Notes: generated from the sequence alone by a model not told the origin. DNA of 64,000 bases from PALSA-968 sp964387075 (GCA_964387075.1 CAYLVB010000003.1:310001-374000), one strand, 5' to 3'. Counted from the first letter of the stretch, positions 1 to 9,467 are shown. Program-made: numbers and translations.

Positions 1-115
1 GCTCCACAGTAAGGGCTGTTCCTTCTAACCTGATGTCCTGACAGAATCGTGATAAAAGTCCGCTCAACACCTCGATGTTGTTCTTGTCGTCTTCTATGAT
101 AACAGCGCGGATCAT
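1..115 (-). CDS. Response regulator, N-terminal fragment (cut by window edge)
   Basis: Only the first 38 codons are inside the window. They read as the start of a CheY-like receiver domain: a hydrophobic first strand (AVIIEDD, residues 4-10) carrying the acidic Asp pair that helps bind Mg2+, then a helix (NNIEVLSGLL). The ATG lies 15 nt beyond the stop of the upstream histidine kinase on the same strand, so the two are co-transcribed. A LytS-type kinase of this architecture is usually paired with a LytTR DNA-binding regulator; that output domain is outside the window, so the class is inferred. Confidence 0.75.
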   Translation of the reverse strand, partial: MIRAVIIEDDKNNIEVLSGLLSRFCQDIRLEGTALTVE

Positions 116-130
116 AGGGCCAAAGATAAA

Positions 131-1978
131 TTAAAATTCTTCGATCAACGGAAGGTGCAATACCACCTCTGTTCCGCCTCGTTCTTTGAGGTCATGGATC
201 TGCAAATAATTTGTGGCGGGGCGCCCCTTTTTTTCAAATTCTGCCTTTATGCGGGATTCCAATAACAGCAGCGCTTTTGAGTTGCCCGGACTCTTTGTTG
301 ATGGATCACGACCCGTGCCGTTATCCCTTACGTTTATCATCAACAACCCATCCGTTTTTTCAAACACAACCGAGACGCGCTTATCCCCTTTTTTATTGGC
401 CAGCCCGTGCTTTACCGCATTCTCTACCAAAGGTTGTATCAGCATGGGAGGTAAAACAACCTGCTCTGCAACCAGGTCTTTGGCATCAATGGAGTAAGTT
501 AGCCCTTCCAATAGCTCTTTCTCAAAGTTGAGATAACGATCAAGGTATTGGATCTCCTCCTCGAGGGTAATGTAACCCTTTAAGGAATTGTTGAGCGTGG
601 CCCGCAACAAGGCACTTAACTGCTGTATGTGATCCAAAGTTCTGGTCTCATCTTTAAGCAATACAAATTTTTGAAGGGAATTAAGTGCGTTGAACAGAAA
701 GTGTGGGTTCATCTGGCTGCTAAGCCGTGCAATCTGGGCTGCCTGTTCCTTCAGCTGCTCTGTTTTATTCTCTATCTCGGTTTTTTGCTTTGAAAGAAGC
801 CGGTTGTGCTTTTGCTTGGTAAAATAGGCCCATAACGCAACAACCAGTAATACGAATGAGAGGCCCAATATCACAAGAAGGAAGCGCTGTTGTTTTTTAC
901 GACTCTCGTTATCGGCGTTCAGGATCCGGATCTCATTGTCTTTTTTCTCTGTATCATAAAAAGTTTGCAACCTGCCTATTGCATCCGATTTGTCTTTGGT
1001 ATAAACCTGGTCCTTATAATACATAGCATCGGTAAAATCCAGGTAGGCTTTTTTATAATCGCCGGCCAGGGTATCGCAAAGTGAGAGCTCTTCATAAACA
1101 TTGAAAAGAAGTTCATTCGATCCGAGTTTTTCTGCAAGCCTGAGGCTGGCAAGGGCTTGTTCTCGCGCCTCCAGTGGTTTTTTTAGCTTCAGGTATATTT
1201 CTCCCAGGGCCAGGTAGCAAGAGGACAGATCATAATCATTGCCGGTTTCCTTGCACAGCGCAATAGCCGCGTTCACATTTTCAATAGCCCTATTGAACTC
1301 ATTTTTATACTGGTAGGCTACACTGATGTTAAGGAGGCTTGTGGCGAGCGATTGCTTGTCGTTCAATAAACGCTTTATTTGAAGTGCGCTAGAATAAAAA
1401 GTGATGGCCGAATCATACTCTTTTCTTCGTCGCATCACGCTCCCCATATTGTTGTAGAGCTGGGCCATATAATTGTTTTCACGGGTTAGGCGGCGTAATG
1501 CAAGCGCTTTCCGGTAGTTTTCCAGGGCTTTTTCAAAATCTTTCTGGTAATAATACATCACCCCAATATTTTGATAGACAGCAGCTTGGCCTTGAAGGTG
1601 CCCGATCTCTTCAAACAATTTAAGCCCTTTTAAAAAACACAGCGTGGCAGAGTCGGGCTTGCCTTTTACGTCATACAGGCTTCCGAGACGATTCAGGGCA
1701 AACCCTAACCATTTGGCACTGCCGGCATCCGTGCTTTTTTGAACCGAAGATTGCGCAAGATAGAAAGCACGATCGTCGTTTATCCCGGTGTAAATACGGC
1801 TTAGTTCTATCAGGGCGCTTATCTTTGAGGTATCAGGCCCACCGCCATTCAATAGAAGGTTAAGACTATCAAGCCGTTGCCTCTCCTGTGCCCTTAAAGC
1901 AAAAAAGGATATAACAAACGTGAAAAACAGGGTCTTGCGCCCTATTTTGCGATATTTACGATAATCCCCGGTGAGCAT
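131..1978 (-). CDS. TPR-containing sensor histidine kinase (LytS/YehU-type His_kinase)
   Basis: 615 residues. A signal-anchor-like hydrophobic stretch (about 15-30) is followed by roughly six tetratricopeptide repeats (about 90-330), one membrane helix (about 366-388), a coiled coil (390-420) and a kinase core of the His_kinase family: NPHFLFNALNSL at 424-435 with the phospho-acceptor His426, N-box LVENAVKHG at 517-525, and a G-box RDNGTG near 551. In this class the periplasmic TPR region senses and the cytoplasmic core phosphorylates a LytTR regulator, here the gene just downstream. It is divergent from the 1280-residue T9SS protein. The signal sensed is unknown. Confidence 0.88.
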   Translation of the reverse strand: MLTGDYRKYRKIGRKTLFFTFVISFFALRAQERQRLDSLNLLLNGGGPDTSKISALIELSRIYTGINDDRAFYLAQSSVQKSTDAGSAKWLGFALNRLGSLYDVKGKPDSATLCFLKGLKLFEEIGHLQGQAAVYQNIGVMYYYQKDFEKALENYRKALALRRLTRENNYMAQLYNNMGSVMRRRKEYDSAITFYSSALQIKRLLNDKQSLATSLLNISVAYQYKNEFNRAIENVNAAIALCKETGNDYDLSSCYLALGEIYLKLKKPLEAREQALASLRLAEKLGSNELLFNVYEELSLCDTLAGDYKKAYLDFTDAMYYKDQVYTKDKSDAIGRLQTFYDTEKKDNEIRILNADNESRKKQQRFLLVILGLSFVLLVVALWAYFTKQKHNRLLSKQKTEIENKTEQLKEQAAQIARLSSQMNPHFLFNALNSLQKFVLLKDETRTLDHIQQLSALLRATLNNSLKGYITLEEEIQYLDRYLNFEKELLEGLTYSIDAKDLVAEQVVLPPMLIQPLVENAVKHGLANKKGDKRVSVVFEKTDGLLMINVRDNGTGRDPSTKSPGNSKALLLLESRIKAEFEKKGRPATNYLQIHDLKERGGTEVVLHLPLIEEF

Positions 1979-2078
1979 ACGTTAATCCGTGCTTTAGGCA
2001 CGAAAAATAATTAAATATTATTTTCATACATTTAATCCCCAAATTTGAATCAAGCTAAAATACACAAAACTATTTACC

Positions 2079-5000
2079 ATGAATTTTAAAAATTACCTTC
2101 AAGGTTTTTCTGCCTTCGTTTTTTCTACCGTTGTTTTCCAGGCGCCCGCCCAAACCATGGTGCCCAACTGGCTTACACCCAGCAATAACGCGGCTATTAC
2201 CAATTCGGATGATAGGCCCTATATCACGCACGTGGATGGCAACGGCATGATAGGCATCATTGGTGTTTCAAACAGCAAGGTTATTTTAAGCACCTATGAC
2301 GCCAACGGAAATGACCTTTGGACCAATAAATACGGAACTTACTCCAGTGATCAACCTATAGGTCTTGAAAAAGGCCCTTCAGGAAATTATTATGCGGCTT
2401 ATTATTGGGGCGGCACAGTGCGCAAAATAAATGCCACAGGAGGTACCATGTGGACCCGGAGCTCCTCTTCTTATCACGGGCACGCTTATACACTCGATGG
2501 TAACGGAGAATCTTTTGTAGTTGGAACCGATTATCCTCAAAGCACCATTTACATTGATAGAATAAGCAATTCGGGAAATATTGTTTGGACCAAAACCTAC
2601 ACCGGCTATTTTGGCCTGGGCGGCAAGCCGGTAAAAGCAGTACTTGATCATGCGGGAAATCTCCTGATTGCGGTTAACGCAACCAACAGCAGCGGAGATC
2701 GATTTCTCTCGGTAGTAAAATTCGATACCGTAAGCACCAATCCAAATAAAATATGGGATAACGCATATACTGGCACCAAAGGGGATGTGTACGATCTTCG
2801 CCTCGACAACGTTACAAACGCTTCTTATGTTACCGGAAGTATTGCGGTAGGCGGGTTTAACCAGGGAGACATGATCGTGTATAAATCCGGCCCTTCAGGC
2901 GCTATTAACTGGAACGATATATATAATGAAGCAAATTCGGATGATAAGGGGTGCTCACTGGAGCAAGACGCATCCGGAAATGTATATGTATTGATGGACA
3001 GTCATCTTCCCCTGACCAGATACTCGATCAGAAAATATACATCGGCCGGGGCTTTTGTTACAAGTAATTTTGTAGGCTACCTGGTGAACAACGTATGGCC
3101 CTTTATGCCAAAGATCAGGATACACCCGGGTACCAACCAGGTATATTTTTCTGCCACCCGCACAAGCTTCAGTAACGATAATATGATGGTGCTGTATAAA
3201 ACAGACCAATCTTTGACAAGCATTTCGCAGATCTATGCCTACGATCATGACGTTACAGACAATGATTACTCAACTTCCATCGATTTTGACCCTACCACGC
3301 AAGACCTCATTCTAACGGGAAATATTTTCAAAACAGTAAGCGGCAACGATTACTATTACGCGAAAACGGATACAACCGGGGCTTTTATTTTCAGCAACAT
3401 CTACAATGGCGTTATCAATGGCAGCGACTGTGCTACCTCCATGGCTGTTGACGCGAATAACTTTCCGGTAGTTGCGGGTGGAACCAAAAGCACCACCACC
3501 GGCCTGGATGGTTTTGCGGTTAAGTACGATGCTGTTGGAAACGAGCAATGGCAGGGGGTGTATAATGGCGCAAGCGGCCTGGATGATTATTTCTGGGACG
3601 TGGATGTAAACACCTCGGGACACTATTACATGGGCGGATTTACTTCTGACGGCGATAAAGATATGTGGCTGCTTAAAACAGATGGCAACGGCATTAAACA
3701 GTGGGACGTTCAGCTGGCCGGAACTTTAACCGGAGGCGAGGATGAGGTGAGGGATATTTTTACCGACAATTTCAATAACGGATACGCCGTAGGATACCAA
3801 ACCAATAACGGCACGGGAAGAGATGCCGTGGTGGTAAAATTCAATTCTTCGGGCAGCATCCTGTGGAGCAAAAAACTTAGCGGGGCCGGTAACGCAAAAG
3901 ACGCTTATACCTGCGTCATCGGTAAAGGCGGCAACCCCCCTGTATTTGCTGCAGGTTATACCACAAAGCCCAATGGCGAAAGCGACATGCTTCTGGCAAA
4001 ATATGATATTTCGGGTAACCTGCAATGGTCGGCTACTTATAACACAACCCAAAGCGGAAATGATACCGCCATCGCCATTTCAGTGGATGCAAATAACAAC
4101 GTCTACCTGGCGGGTAAGTCAGATTCCTGCAAGGCCATTACCGTGAAGTTCGATGCCAACGGAATTTTCCAATGGGCCCGACAGGAGCAAGCTCTGGCTT
4201 ACATTGGACCCGACATCATTTCAACCGCGGGCGGAAAAGTGATCGTGGGCTGTACGCGCGACTCTTTATTTGTGGATTGGAACCGCATCATTTGCTATGA
4301 TAATAACGGAAACACTTTATGGATGAAGGAATATAATTATGCATGCTGCGAATACCCCATGAAAATGCAGAAGACAAGTCGGGGCACGGTAGTTTTTGCG
4401 TTGGATTTCCTTGGCGAGGCCGGGGTAATTGAACTTGACACAATGGGGAATGAAAAAAATAATATACGCGTTAATTTAAATGTTAATGGCGATGCGCAGG
4501 CCGGTGGCACCCGCGATATGCGGATAGACAATAACGGCGATGTGTTTGTTTCCGGATATTTCTCACAGGAGACAGGTTCAGACTTTTTCGCAGTGAAACT
4601 TTGTTATACGCCGGCCCCCGCAACTATTTCCGGAAGCACGGATGTTTGCGCTAATTCCACAGGCAATATCTATGGAGTTCCAACGAACACAACCATCACC
4701 AATTATGCGTGGTCGGTTACAGGGGGTATGAGCGTGGGAGCAAATACCAACACCGTATCGATCAATGCCGGAACTGTTTCAGGACATGTTATTCTACAGC
4801 AAAGCAATTATTGCGGAACTTCCCCCGCTGATTCGCTTTACGTGAACGTATGGGCACTTCCTACTGTGAACGCGGGCGCCGATCAATTGATCTGCCCGGG
4901 AACTTCTGTAACACTTAACGGAAGCGGCGCGGCATCTTATGCCTGGAGCGGCGGTGTGGTAGACGGAGTTGCTTTTGCTCCTGTAACAACCCAGGGATAT

Positions 5001-5921
5001 CAATTGACCGGCACAGATACCAATGGCTGCTCTAATAAGGACACGGTTATTATTTACCTGAAACAGCCGCCACAGGTAAGCCTCTGCCAGGTGACCGTGG
5101 ATACTTTTTCTACCCATAACATTTTAACGTGGGAAAAATCGGGCCTTACCAACGAAGTATCTTACTTCAATATCTACCGCGAAGACATCACCAACAACTA
5201 TACGCTGATCGGTTCAGTATCTTACGATTCGTTGAGCCAGTATCATGATTACGATACGGTGATGGCTGACCCGAACGTAACTACCAAACGCTATAAGATA
5301 GCGGCGGTTGATACCTGCGGCAACGAAGGACCTAAGAGCAATTTCCACAATACGATCTTCATTAGCCACAGCGGCGGTACATTTACCTGGAACACGTACA
5401 CTATACAAAACTCGGCCAACCCTGTTAACAACTATGTGCTGCTGCGCGATGACTTTGCCAATGGAAACTGGGTGCAGGTTGGAACTACGGCCGGAACACA
5501 GAACGTGCTGAACGACCCCAATTACGCCACTTTCCAAACCACCGCCGACTGGCGCGTAGAGACACAGTGGAACATCAGCTGTACCCCGACTTTGCGTCAA
5601 GCCAATGGTGCTCTCGCTACGCTTGTGAAATCCAAGTCGAACATCACGAACAATAGAGTGGTGGGGATCAAGAATACTATGAACGGAATGTTCAATGTGT
5701 ATCCTAATCCAACCAACAATAACCTGAACATCGCTTTTGCCAATAACGATACAAAAGCCAGTGTGAAGATCGTTTCTATGTTAGGCCAGGAAGTGTACAG
5801 CGCCCTTGTAGAGGGGAATACGTTGCACACAATTGATATGACCAACCTCGAAAATGGCAGCTACCTGTTGCAGGTGATCACCAATAACAAAACAAGCATT
5901 CAGCGTATCGTTAAACAATAA
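2079..5921 (+). CDS. Large T9SS-secreted repeat protein with type A sorting tail
   Basis: 1280 residues. Residues 1-24 form a signal peptide ending PAQT. About 30-840 is built of repeated blocks of the kind 'WSxxYNG..D.A..v..D..gN.yvaG', resembling SBBP/beta-propeller repeats. Then come an Ig/PKD-like segment (about 845-1000, with 'NAGADQLICPG'), a fibronectin-III-like segment (1005-1100), and a type A sorting tail (about 1203-1280: 'YPNPTNNNLNI', 'LENGSYLLQV', final 'RIVKQ'). The family is exported by Sec and then the type IX system, and the tail is removed on attachment or release. No catalytic motif is visible, so a structural or adhesive role is only a guess. A strong terminator follows. 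Confidence 0.85.
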   Translation: MNFKNYLQGFSAFVFSTVVFQAPAQTMVPNWLTPSNNAAITNSDDRPYITHVDGNGMIGIIGVSNSKVILSTYDANGNDLWTNKYGTYSSDQPIGLEKGPSGNYYAAYYWGGTVRKINATGGTMWTRSSSSYHGHAYTLDGNGESFVVGTDYPQSTIYIDRISNSGNIVWTKTYTGYFGLGGKPVKAVLDHAGNLLIAVNATNSSGDRFLSVVKFDTVSTNPNKIWDNAYTGTKGDVYDLRLDNVTNASYVTGSIAVGGFNQGDMIVYKSGPSGAINWNDIYNEANSDDKGCSLEQDASGNVYVLMDSHLPLTRYSIRKYTSAGAFVTSNFVGYLVNNVWPFMPKIRIHPGTNQVYFSATRTSFSNDNMMVLYKTDQSLTSISQIYAYDHDVTDNDYSTSIDFDPTTQDLILTGNIFKTVSGNDYYYAKTDTTGAFIFSNIYNGVINGSDCATSMAVDANNFPVVAGGTKSTTTGLDGFAVKYDAVGNEQWQGVYNGASGLDDYFWDVDVNTSGHYYMGGFTSDGDKDMWLLKTDGNGIKQWDVQLAGTLTGGEDEVRDIFTDNFNNGYAVGYQTNNGTGRDAVVVKFNSSGSILWSKKLSGAGNAKDAYTCVIGKGGNPPVFAAGYTTKPNGESDMLLAKYDISGNLQWSATYNTTQSGNDTAIAISVDANNNVYLAGKSDSCKAITVKFDANGIFQWARQEQALAYIGPDIISTAGGKVIVGCTRDSLFVDWNRIICYDNNGNTLWMKEYNYACCEYPMKMQKTSRGTVVFALDFLGEAGVIELDTMGNEKNNIRVNLNVNGDAQAGGTRDMRIDNNGDVFVSGYFSQETGSDFFAVKLCYTPAPATISGSTDVCANSTGNIYGVPTNTTITNYAWSVTGGMSVGANTNTVSINAGTVSGHVILQQSNYCGTSPADSLYVNVWALPTVNAGADQLICPGTSVTLNGSGAASYAWSGGVVDGVAFAPVTTQGYQLTGTDTNGCSNKDTVIIYLKQPPQVSLCQVTVDTFSTHNILTWEKSGLTNEVSYFNIYREDITNNYTLIGSVSYDSLSQYHDYDTVMADPNVTTKRYKIAAVDTCGNEGPKSNFHNTIFISHSGGTFTWNTYTIQNSANPVNNYVLLRDDFANGNWVQVGTTAGTQNVLNDPNYATFQTTADWRVETQWNISCTPTLRQANGALATLVKSKSNITNNRVVGIKNTMNGMFNVYPNPTNNNLNIAFANNDTKASVKIVSMLGQEVYSALVEGNTLHTIDMTNLENGSYLLQVITNNKTSIQRIVKQ

Positions 5922-5939
5922 GAACACTTGAAATCAATA

Positions 5940-5967
5940 AAAGGCGCTCTCAAAGGGCGCCTTTTTT
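5940..5967 (+). terminator. Rho-independent terminator
   Basis: Eight-base stem AAAGGCGC / GCGCCTTT with a 9-nt loop, running into six T's, 19 nt after the stop of the large T9SS protein. The reverse strand also shows a T-rich tail, so it may serve the convergent response regulator gene ending at 5972. Confidence 0.85.
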
Positions 5968-5971
5968 GTTC

Positions 5972-6667
5972 TCAGGAAGCGTTGAAACGATAACCCTTGC
6001 CATGCAGGTTAATGATCTCGACAGAAGGATCTTCTTTTAAGTACTTACGGATCTTGGTAATGTATACGTCCATGCTGCGGCCGTTGAAGTAATCGTCGTT
6101 GCCCCATATGTTCTTTAAAGCGAGTTCCCGTGGAAGGACGCTGTTCTTGTATTGACAGAGTAATCCAAGTAGTTCGGTTTCTTTTGGAGAAAGCTGCTGT
6201 TCGCCTTTAGGACCTTTTAGTAAACGAAGATTTGTATGTAGCGTGTACTTGCCTATAGTATATTCTTCGCTAATTTCTTTTTGGATACTACCGTTACTGC
6301 GATTTAAAATGGCTTTTATTTTGAAGATCAAAAGTTCAGAATCAAAAGGCTTCAAAATATAATCGTCGGCCCCGCATTTGTAGCCGGTTAAAATATCTTC
6401 ACGCAGCGATTTGGCGGTAAGAAACAGAAAGGGAACGCCGTTATTTATTTGTTTGATCGCTGTGGCCAGCTCAAAGCCATTCATCTCCGGCATCATCACG
6501 TCCAAGAGGCAGATATTGTATTTATTCTTCGAAAAGCCTTTGAAAGCCTCAATGCCGTTCTTGTACCAGTCAACATCAAAGTCATTCATCTCCAAATAAC
6601 CCTTGAGCAATTCGCCCAGGCTGAGGTCGTCTTCGGCCAATAGTATTTTTGGTTCAGTTTTCGGCAT
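5972..6667 (-). CDS. OmpR/PhoB-family response regulator
   Basis: 231 residues. Receiver domain 6-120 with acidic pocket Asp13/Asp14, phospho-acceptor Asp56 (LLDVMMP), Thr84 and Lys106 (DDYILKP). The winged-helix DNA-binding domain covers about 133-230, ending with the typical 'RSMDVYITKIRKYL' recognition region and wing 'HGKGYRF'. It overlaps the upstream kinase gene by 14 nt, implying translational coupling and one phosphorelay. It is a close paralogue of the regulator at 38314. A likely target is the intergenic region at 8250-8374, which carries four TTAAC direct repeats spaced by one helical turn. Confidence 0.93.
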   Translation of the reverse strand: MPKTEPKILLAEDDLSLGELLKGYLEMNDFDVDWYKNGIEAFKGFSKNKYNICLLDVMMPEMNGFELATAIKQINNGVPFLFLTAKSLREDILTGYKCGADDYILKPFDSELLIFKIKAILNRSNGSIQKEISEEYTIGKYTLHTNLRLLKGPKGEQQLSPKETELLGLLCQYKNSVLPRELALKNIWGNDDYFNGRSMDVYITKIRKYLKEDPSVEIINLHGKGYRFNAS

Positions 6668-8249
6668 TTATCTCAATGGTGATCTTTGTTCCGGAATTCA
6701 ATTCCGATTCAGCCCTGATCGTTCCTTTATGCGAATCTACAACGGTTTTTACAAGGCTCAAACCAAGTCCAAATCCCTTTATGTTAGACTGCTTGTAATA
6801 ATCTGACCGAAAGAACTTATCGAAGATATGTGGAAGGTCTTTTGAAGTGATACCCACGCCGTTATCGACAAACTCTATTTTTACTTTGTTGCCCGAGTTC
6901 GTTACAGAAATATTTATCTCCGGGTTTTCTCTCGAAAATTTCAGGGAATTATCGATGAGGTTAGAGAACACCTTTTGCCATTGCGATTCGTCGCCATGTA
7001 TCAGTATTTTATCGGAGGCAAAATTTGTGTTCACCTTTGCGTGTTTGTTCTCTATCTGCGGTTGTAGTAATTCTATTTGATATTTAAGTGTATCTATAAC
7101 ATTAAATAAAACATGTGGCTTGTGAATATTCTCTTCCATCAGCGCGTTCTGCAACACATCATTCACTTCCTGGCTAAGGCGCAGACTTTGCTTTTTAATA
7201 CTGCTCGCCACCTTATTAATTTGTTCAGGATCCATTTGCGCCTGTTTGTTCATCAAAATATCTGCGCCCAATGAGATTCCTGCCAATGGCGTTTTAAATT
7301 CGTGCGACATGTGATTGATGAAATCGTTCTTCATCTCCAACATTTTTTTGTGACGAATGAGCATGCGGATACTGTAAATGAATAATGCAAGAATGGCCAG
7401 GGTGAAGAATAATGAAAGCCCTATTGGCCCTAAAAGATTTTTAATTTTTGCGGAAGTGTCTTCGGGTAACCAAAGCGTTAAATTGGCTTCGCGACCAAAA
7501 ATATCGTTAGGATAGAGGTTTACTTTATACGGTCTATATATACCACCTTCGTCCAACATACGCGCGTATGATCTTTTGGGGTCCTTTGCAGAAAGCAGGA
7601 TCGAAAATTTTTGCGGCAGATCGTTCTGTTTTAATTGCGTTGAGATCATTTTTTCGAGCTCCTTCGGAGCGATAGTAACAGAATCCGGATCGCGAAGGTT
7701 TAGCATTTTCTCCAATATGATCTCTACGCTTTCCTTTTTATCATCAATCCCCTCAAATGTTTCTATTATCGGTGGAGTGGGCGGAACCGGTGGAGTAACA
7801 ATAATTGCTTTATTGCCGGGCATTGAATCAACTTGCGCGGCACCAACGTAGACACTGTTGTAAACGTATTTATGACCTTTATTGTCTTTTTCTATCCGGA
7901 CAACCGTTTTTGTTTCTTTCCCGTTCTCAGAGCTTACGTTGATAGAGATATTTTCCGGTGCCGTGGAGACCTTCATGTGATGCCTCTTAGCCATCATGGC
8001 GTGATCTTTCAGATATTTCTTGGTCTTTTTTAATTGCTCATCGGTCTCAACCTGTCTTTTAATAAAAACAAAATTTTCCTTTTCCTCAACCTGCTTTACA
8101 ACTGCCGATAAGGATTTATAAACCGCGTCGTCAAAAGCCTTTTGGTTCATTTTCGCGATCTGGCCGGCCCAACGAAACTGGATGATAATTATCCCAACCA
8201 GCAAAAGTCCGAATAGTACTGTAATGAATATAAGTGACTTGTTCTTCAC
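6654..8249 (-). CDS. Sensor histidine kinase (HisKA, two-TM, Pro-rich periplasmic domain)
   Basis: 531 residues starting at GTG. TM1 about 6-24, periplasmic domain 25-272, TM2 about 273-296, then HisKA with the phosphorylated His316 in 'HMSHEFKTPLAG', and a HATPase domain with 'VDNGVGI' and 'GFGLGLSLVK'. The periplasmic domain holds a proline-rich stretch VTPPVPPTPP (151-160). A TAAATTTG -7 box lies 4 nt before the GTG, so the mRNA is probably leaderless. Its partner regulator follows with a 14-nt overlap. The divergent gene encodes a secreted protein with a similar PPTPP tract, hinting that the two products are functionally linked. Paralogue of the kinase at 36730. Confidence 0.92.
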   Translation of the reverse strand: MKNKSLIFITVLFGLLLVGIIIIQFRWAGQIAKMNQKAFDDAVYKSLSAVVKQVEEKENFVFIKRQVETDEQLKKTKKYLKDHAMMAKRHHMKVSTAPENISINVSSENGKETKTVVRIEKDNKGHKYVYNSVYVGAAQVDSMPGNKAIIVTPPVPPTPPIIETFEGIDDKKESVEIILEKMLNLRDPDSVTIAPKELEKMISTQLKQNDLPQKFSILLSAKDPKRSYARMLDEGGIYRPYKVNLYPNDIFGREANLTLWLPEDTSAKIKNLLGPIGLSLFFTLAILALFIYSIRMLIRHKKMLEMKNDFINHMSHEFKTPLAGISLGADILMNKQAQMDPEQINKVASSIKKQSLRLSQEVNDVLQNALMEENIHKPHVLFNVIDTLKYQIELLQPQIENKHAKVNTNFASDKILIHGDESQWQKVFSNLIDNSLKFSRENPEINISVTNSGNKVKIEFVDNGVGITSKDLPHIFDKFFRSDYYKQSNIKGFGLGLSLVKTVVDSHKGTIRAESELNSGTKITIEINAEN

Positions 8250-8253
8250 ACTA

Positions 8254-8261
8254 CAAATTTA
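8254..8261 (-). promoter_or_regulatory. -7 box of the two-component operon
   Basis: TAAATTTG on the minus strand matches the Bacteroidota -7 consensus TAnnTTTG. Only 4 nt separate it from the GTG start at 8249, so transcription should begin at or next to the start codon. No clear -33 TTG is seen upstream. Confidence 0.6.
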
Positions 8262-8288
8262 ACAGATAGTAAGGCTCCTTTTTAAGAA

Positions 8289-8325
8289 TTAACTTTTCAT
8301 TAACAGGCTTTAACCGGGCATTAAC
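8289..8325 (+). promoter_or_regulatory. Four helically phased TTAAC direct repeats (candidate response-regulator operator)
   Basis: TTAAC occurs at 8289, 8300, 8310 and 8321, i.e. at 11, 10 and 11 bp spacing, all in one orientation. OmpR/PhoB-family regulators typically bind head-to-tail on direct repeats of about 11 bp. The array sits between the outward-facing -7 boxes at 8254-8261 and 8347-8354, about 40-46 bp from each, in the gap between an OmpR-type two-component operon and its divergent neighbour. The function is inferred. Confidence 0.6.
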
Positions 8326-8346
8326 CGAAAGCCCCTTTGAGCGGAA

Positions 8347-8354
8347 TACCTTTG
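8347..8354 (+). promoter_or_regulatory. -7 box of the Pro-rich T9SS protein gene
   Basis: TACCTTTG matches TAnnTTTG exactly, 20 nt before the ATG at 8375. There is no TTG at the usual -33 spacing, as expected of a promoter that needs an activator bound at the upstream TTAAC repeats. Confidence 0.6.
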
Positions 8355-8374
8355 TCTCAATAAAAAACCAAAAA

Positions 8375-9457
8375 ATGAAGAAAATACTTACAAGCGCCTT
8401 TATCATAGCAACCATTGCTCTGGGAGCGCAAAACCAAAAAATGAAAAAAGCCTGCATCAAGATCGAAAAGGAAGAGAACGGCAAGGTAACCAAGATAGAT
8501 ACTTGCGTGACCGCCGCCACTGAAGCCGAGCTGCAGGAAAAATTGAACGCGATCGGATTTGGAGAGGACCTGCCACCCATTCCGCCCACACCTCCAACCG
8601 TACCAACCCCGCCCACGCCTCCAACTCCGCCAAACGCGCCGGAGATCGAGATCGTAATAGACTCTGCGGGCGGAGGTAAAAACTTTACCTGCACCAAAAT
8701 GATCTTTATCGACGATGAGGAAGATGGAAAATCCTCTAAAAAAGTAGGAACCAGGAAAAAAATGAAGGTTTCTGCTTCTACCGGAAAAGATGGTGAAACG
8801 GAAGTGATCGTGATGGATGAGAACGGCAAAGTGATCACCCACAATAAGACTAAGGGCGGCACCGCTCCGGAAGCAAATGTAATAGTAATGGATGGGGATG
8901 GAAAAGTAATTACTTCAGAAGGAGGTAAAGAAGGAAATGTGGTGATCAAACATCTGAAGCCGGGCGAGAAAATGGATCCCGAGATCGAAAAGCTCATGAA
9001 AGAGAATGGCTTCGATTACAACTACACTACCGGGGATGGCGGCGCCCAAAAGATCGTGATCAAGAACCACGAGAATAAGAACGGTAAAGAAAGCAAAGAA
9101 GTAAAGGTTTTTGTGTTCAGCCACATGGAAGTGAAGGAACTGTCTGACGCCGAGAAAAAACAATTACCGGCTGATGCCAGTAAAGCGATCAAGAACGGCA
9201 AAACATTTGAAGGATTAACTGTAGCGCCAAATCCAACCGAAGACGCATGTAAGATCACTTACAAATCGGTAAGCAAAGAGCCATTACAGATTAAGGTGTA
9301 CAATGCAGAGGGAAAAACTGTGATGACCGAAACCGAGAATAGCGTTACAGATAGTGTGAGCAAGGAGCTTTCCTTGAAAGGATTGGGCCAGGGAGTTTAC
9401 TTTGTACACTTAACTCAAGGCAAGCAATCTGAAGTGCGTAAAGTAATTGTTAAATAG
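8375..9457 (+). CDS. Secreted Pro-rich, highly charged protein with T9SS type A tail
   Basis: 360 residues, function unknown. A short signal peptide (about 1-19) is followed by a charged segment, a proline tract (about 67-88, repeats of PPTPP), long Lys/Glu/Asp-rich stretches with near-repeats ('EVIVMDENGKVIT' and 'NVIVMDGDGKVIT'), and a T9SS sorting tail (about 280-360: 'VAPNPTEDACKI', 'GLGQGVYFVHL', ending 'KVIVK'). It is transcribed divergently from a two-component operon whose kinase carries a similar proline tract in its periplasmic domain. The gene has its own -7 box and terminator. Sorting class is confident; role is not. Confidence 0.8.
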   Translation: MKKILTSAFIIATIALGAQNQKMKKACIKIEKEENGKVTKIDTCVTAATEAELQEKLNAIGFGEDLPPIPPTPPTVPTPPTPPTPPNAPEIEIVIDSAGGGKNFTCTKMIFIDDEEDGKSSKKVGTRKKMKVSASTGKDGETEVIVMDENGKVITHNKTKGGTAPEANVIVMDGDGKVITSEGGKEGNVVIKHLKPGEKMDPEIEKLMKENGFDYNYTTGDGGAQKIVIKNHENKNGKESKEVKVFVFSHMEVKELSDAEKKQLPADASKAIKNGKTFEGLTVAPNPTEDACKITYKSVSKEPLQIKVYNAEGKTVMTETENSVTDSVSKELSLKGLGQGVYFVHLTQGKQSEVRKVIVK

Positions 9458-9467
9458 AGGCCTGTTT

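Noticed and set aside
1988..2002. CGTGC/GCACG hairpin in the leader of the TPR kinase gene
   Set aside because: Only 5 bp and no T-tract; no basis for a terminator or riboswitch call.
8251..8997. 248-codon minus-strand open frame opposite the Pro-rich T9SS gene
   Set aside because: It is a Ser/Phe/Pro-rich shadow of the charged Lys/Asp/Glu codons of the real gene, which has signal peptide and sorting tail.
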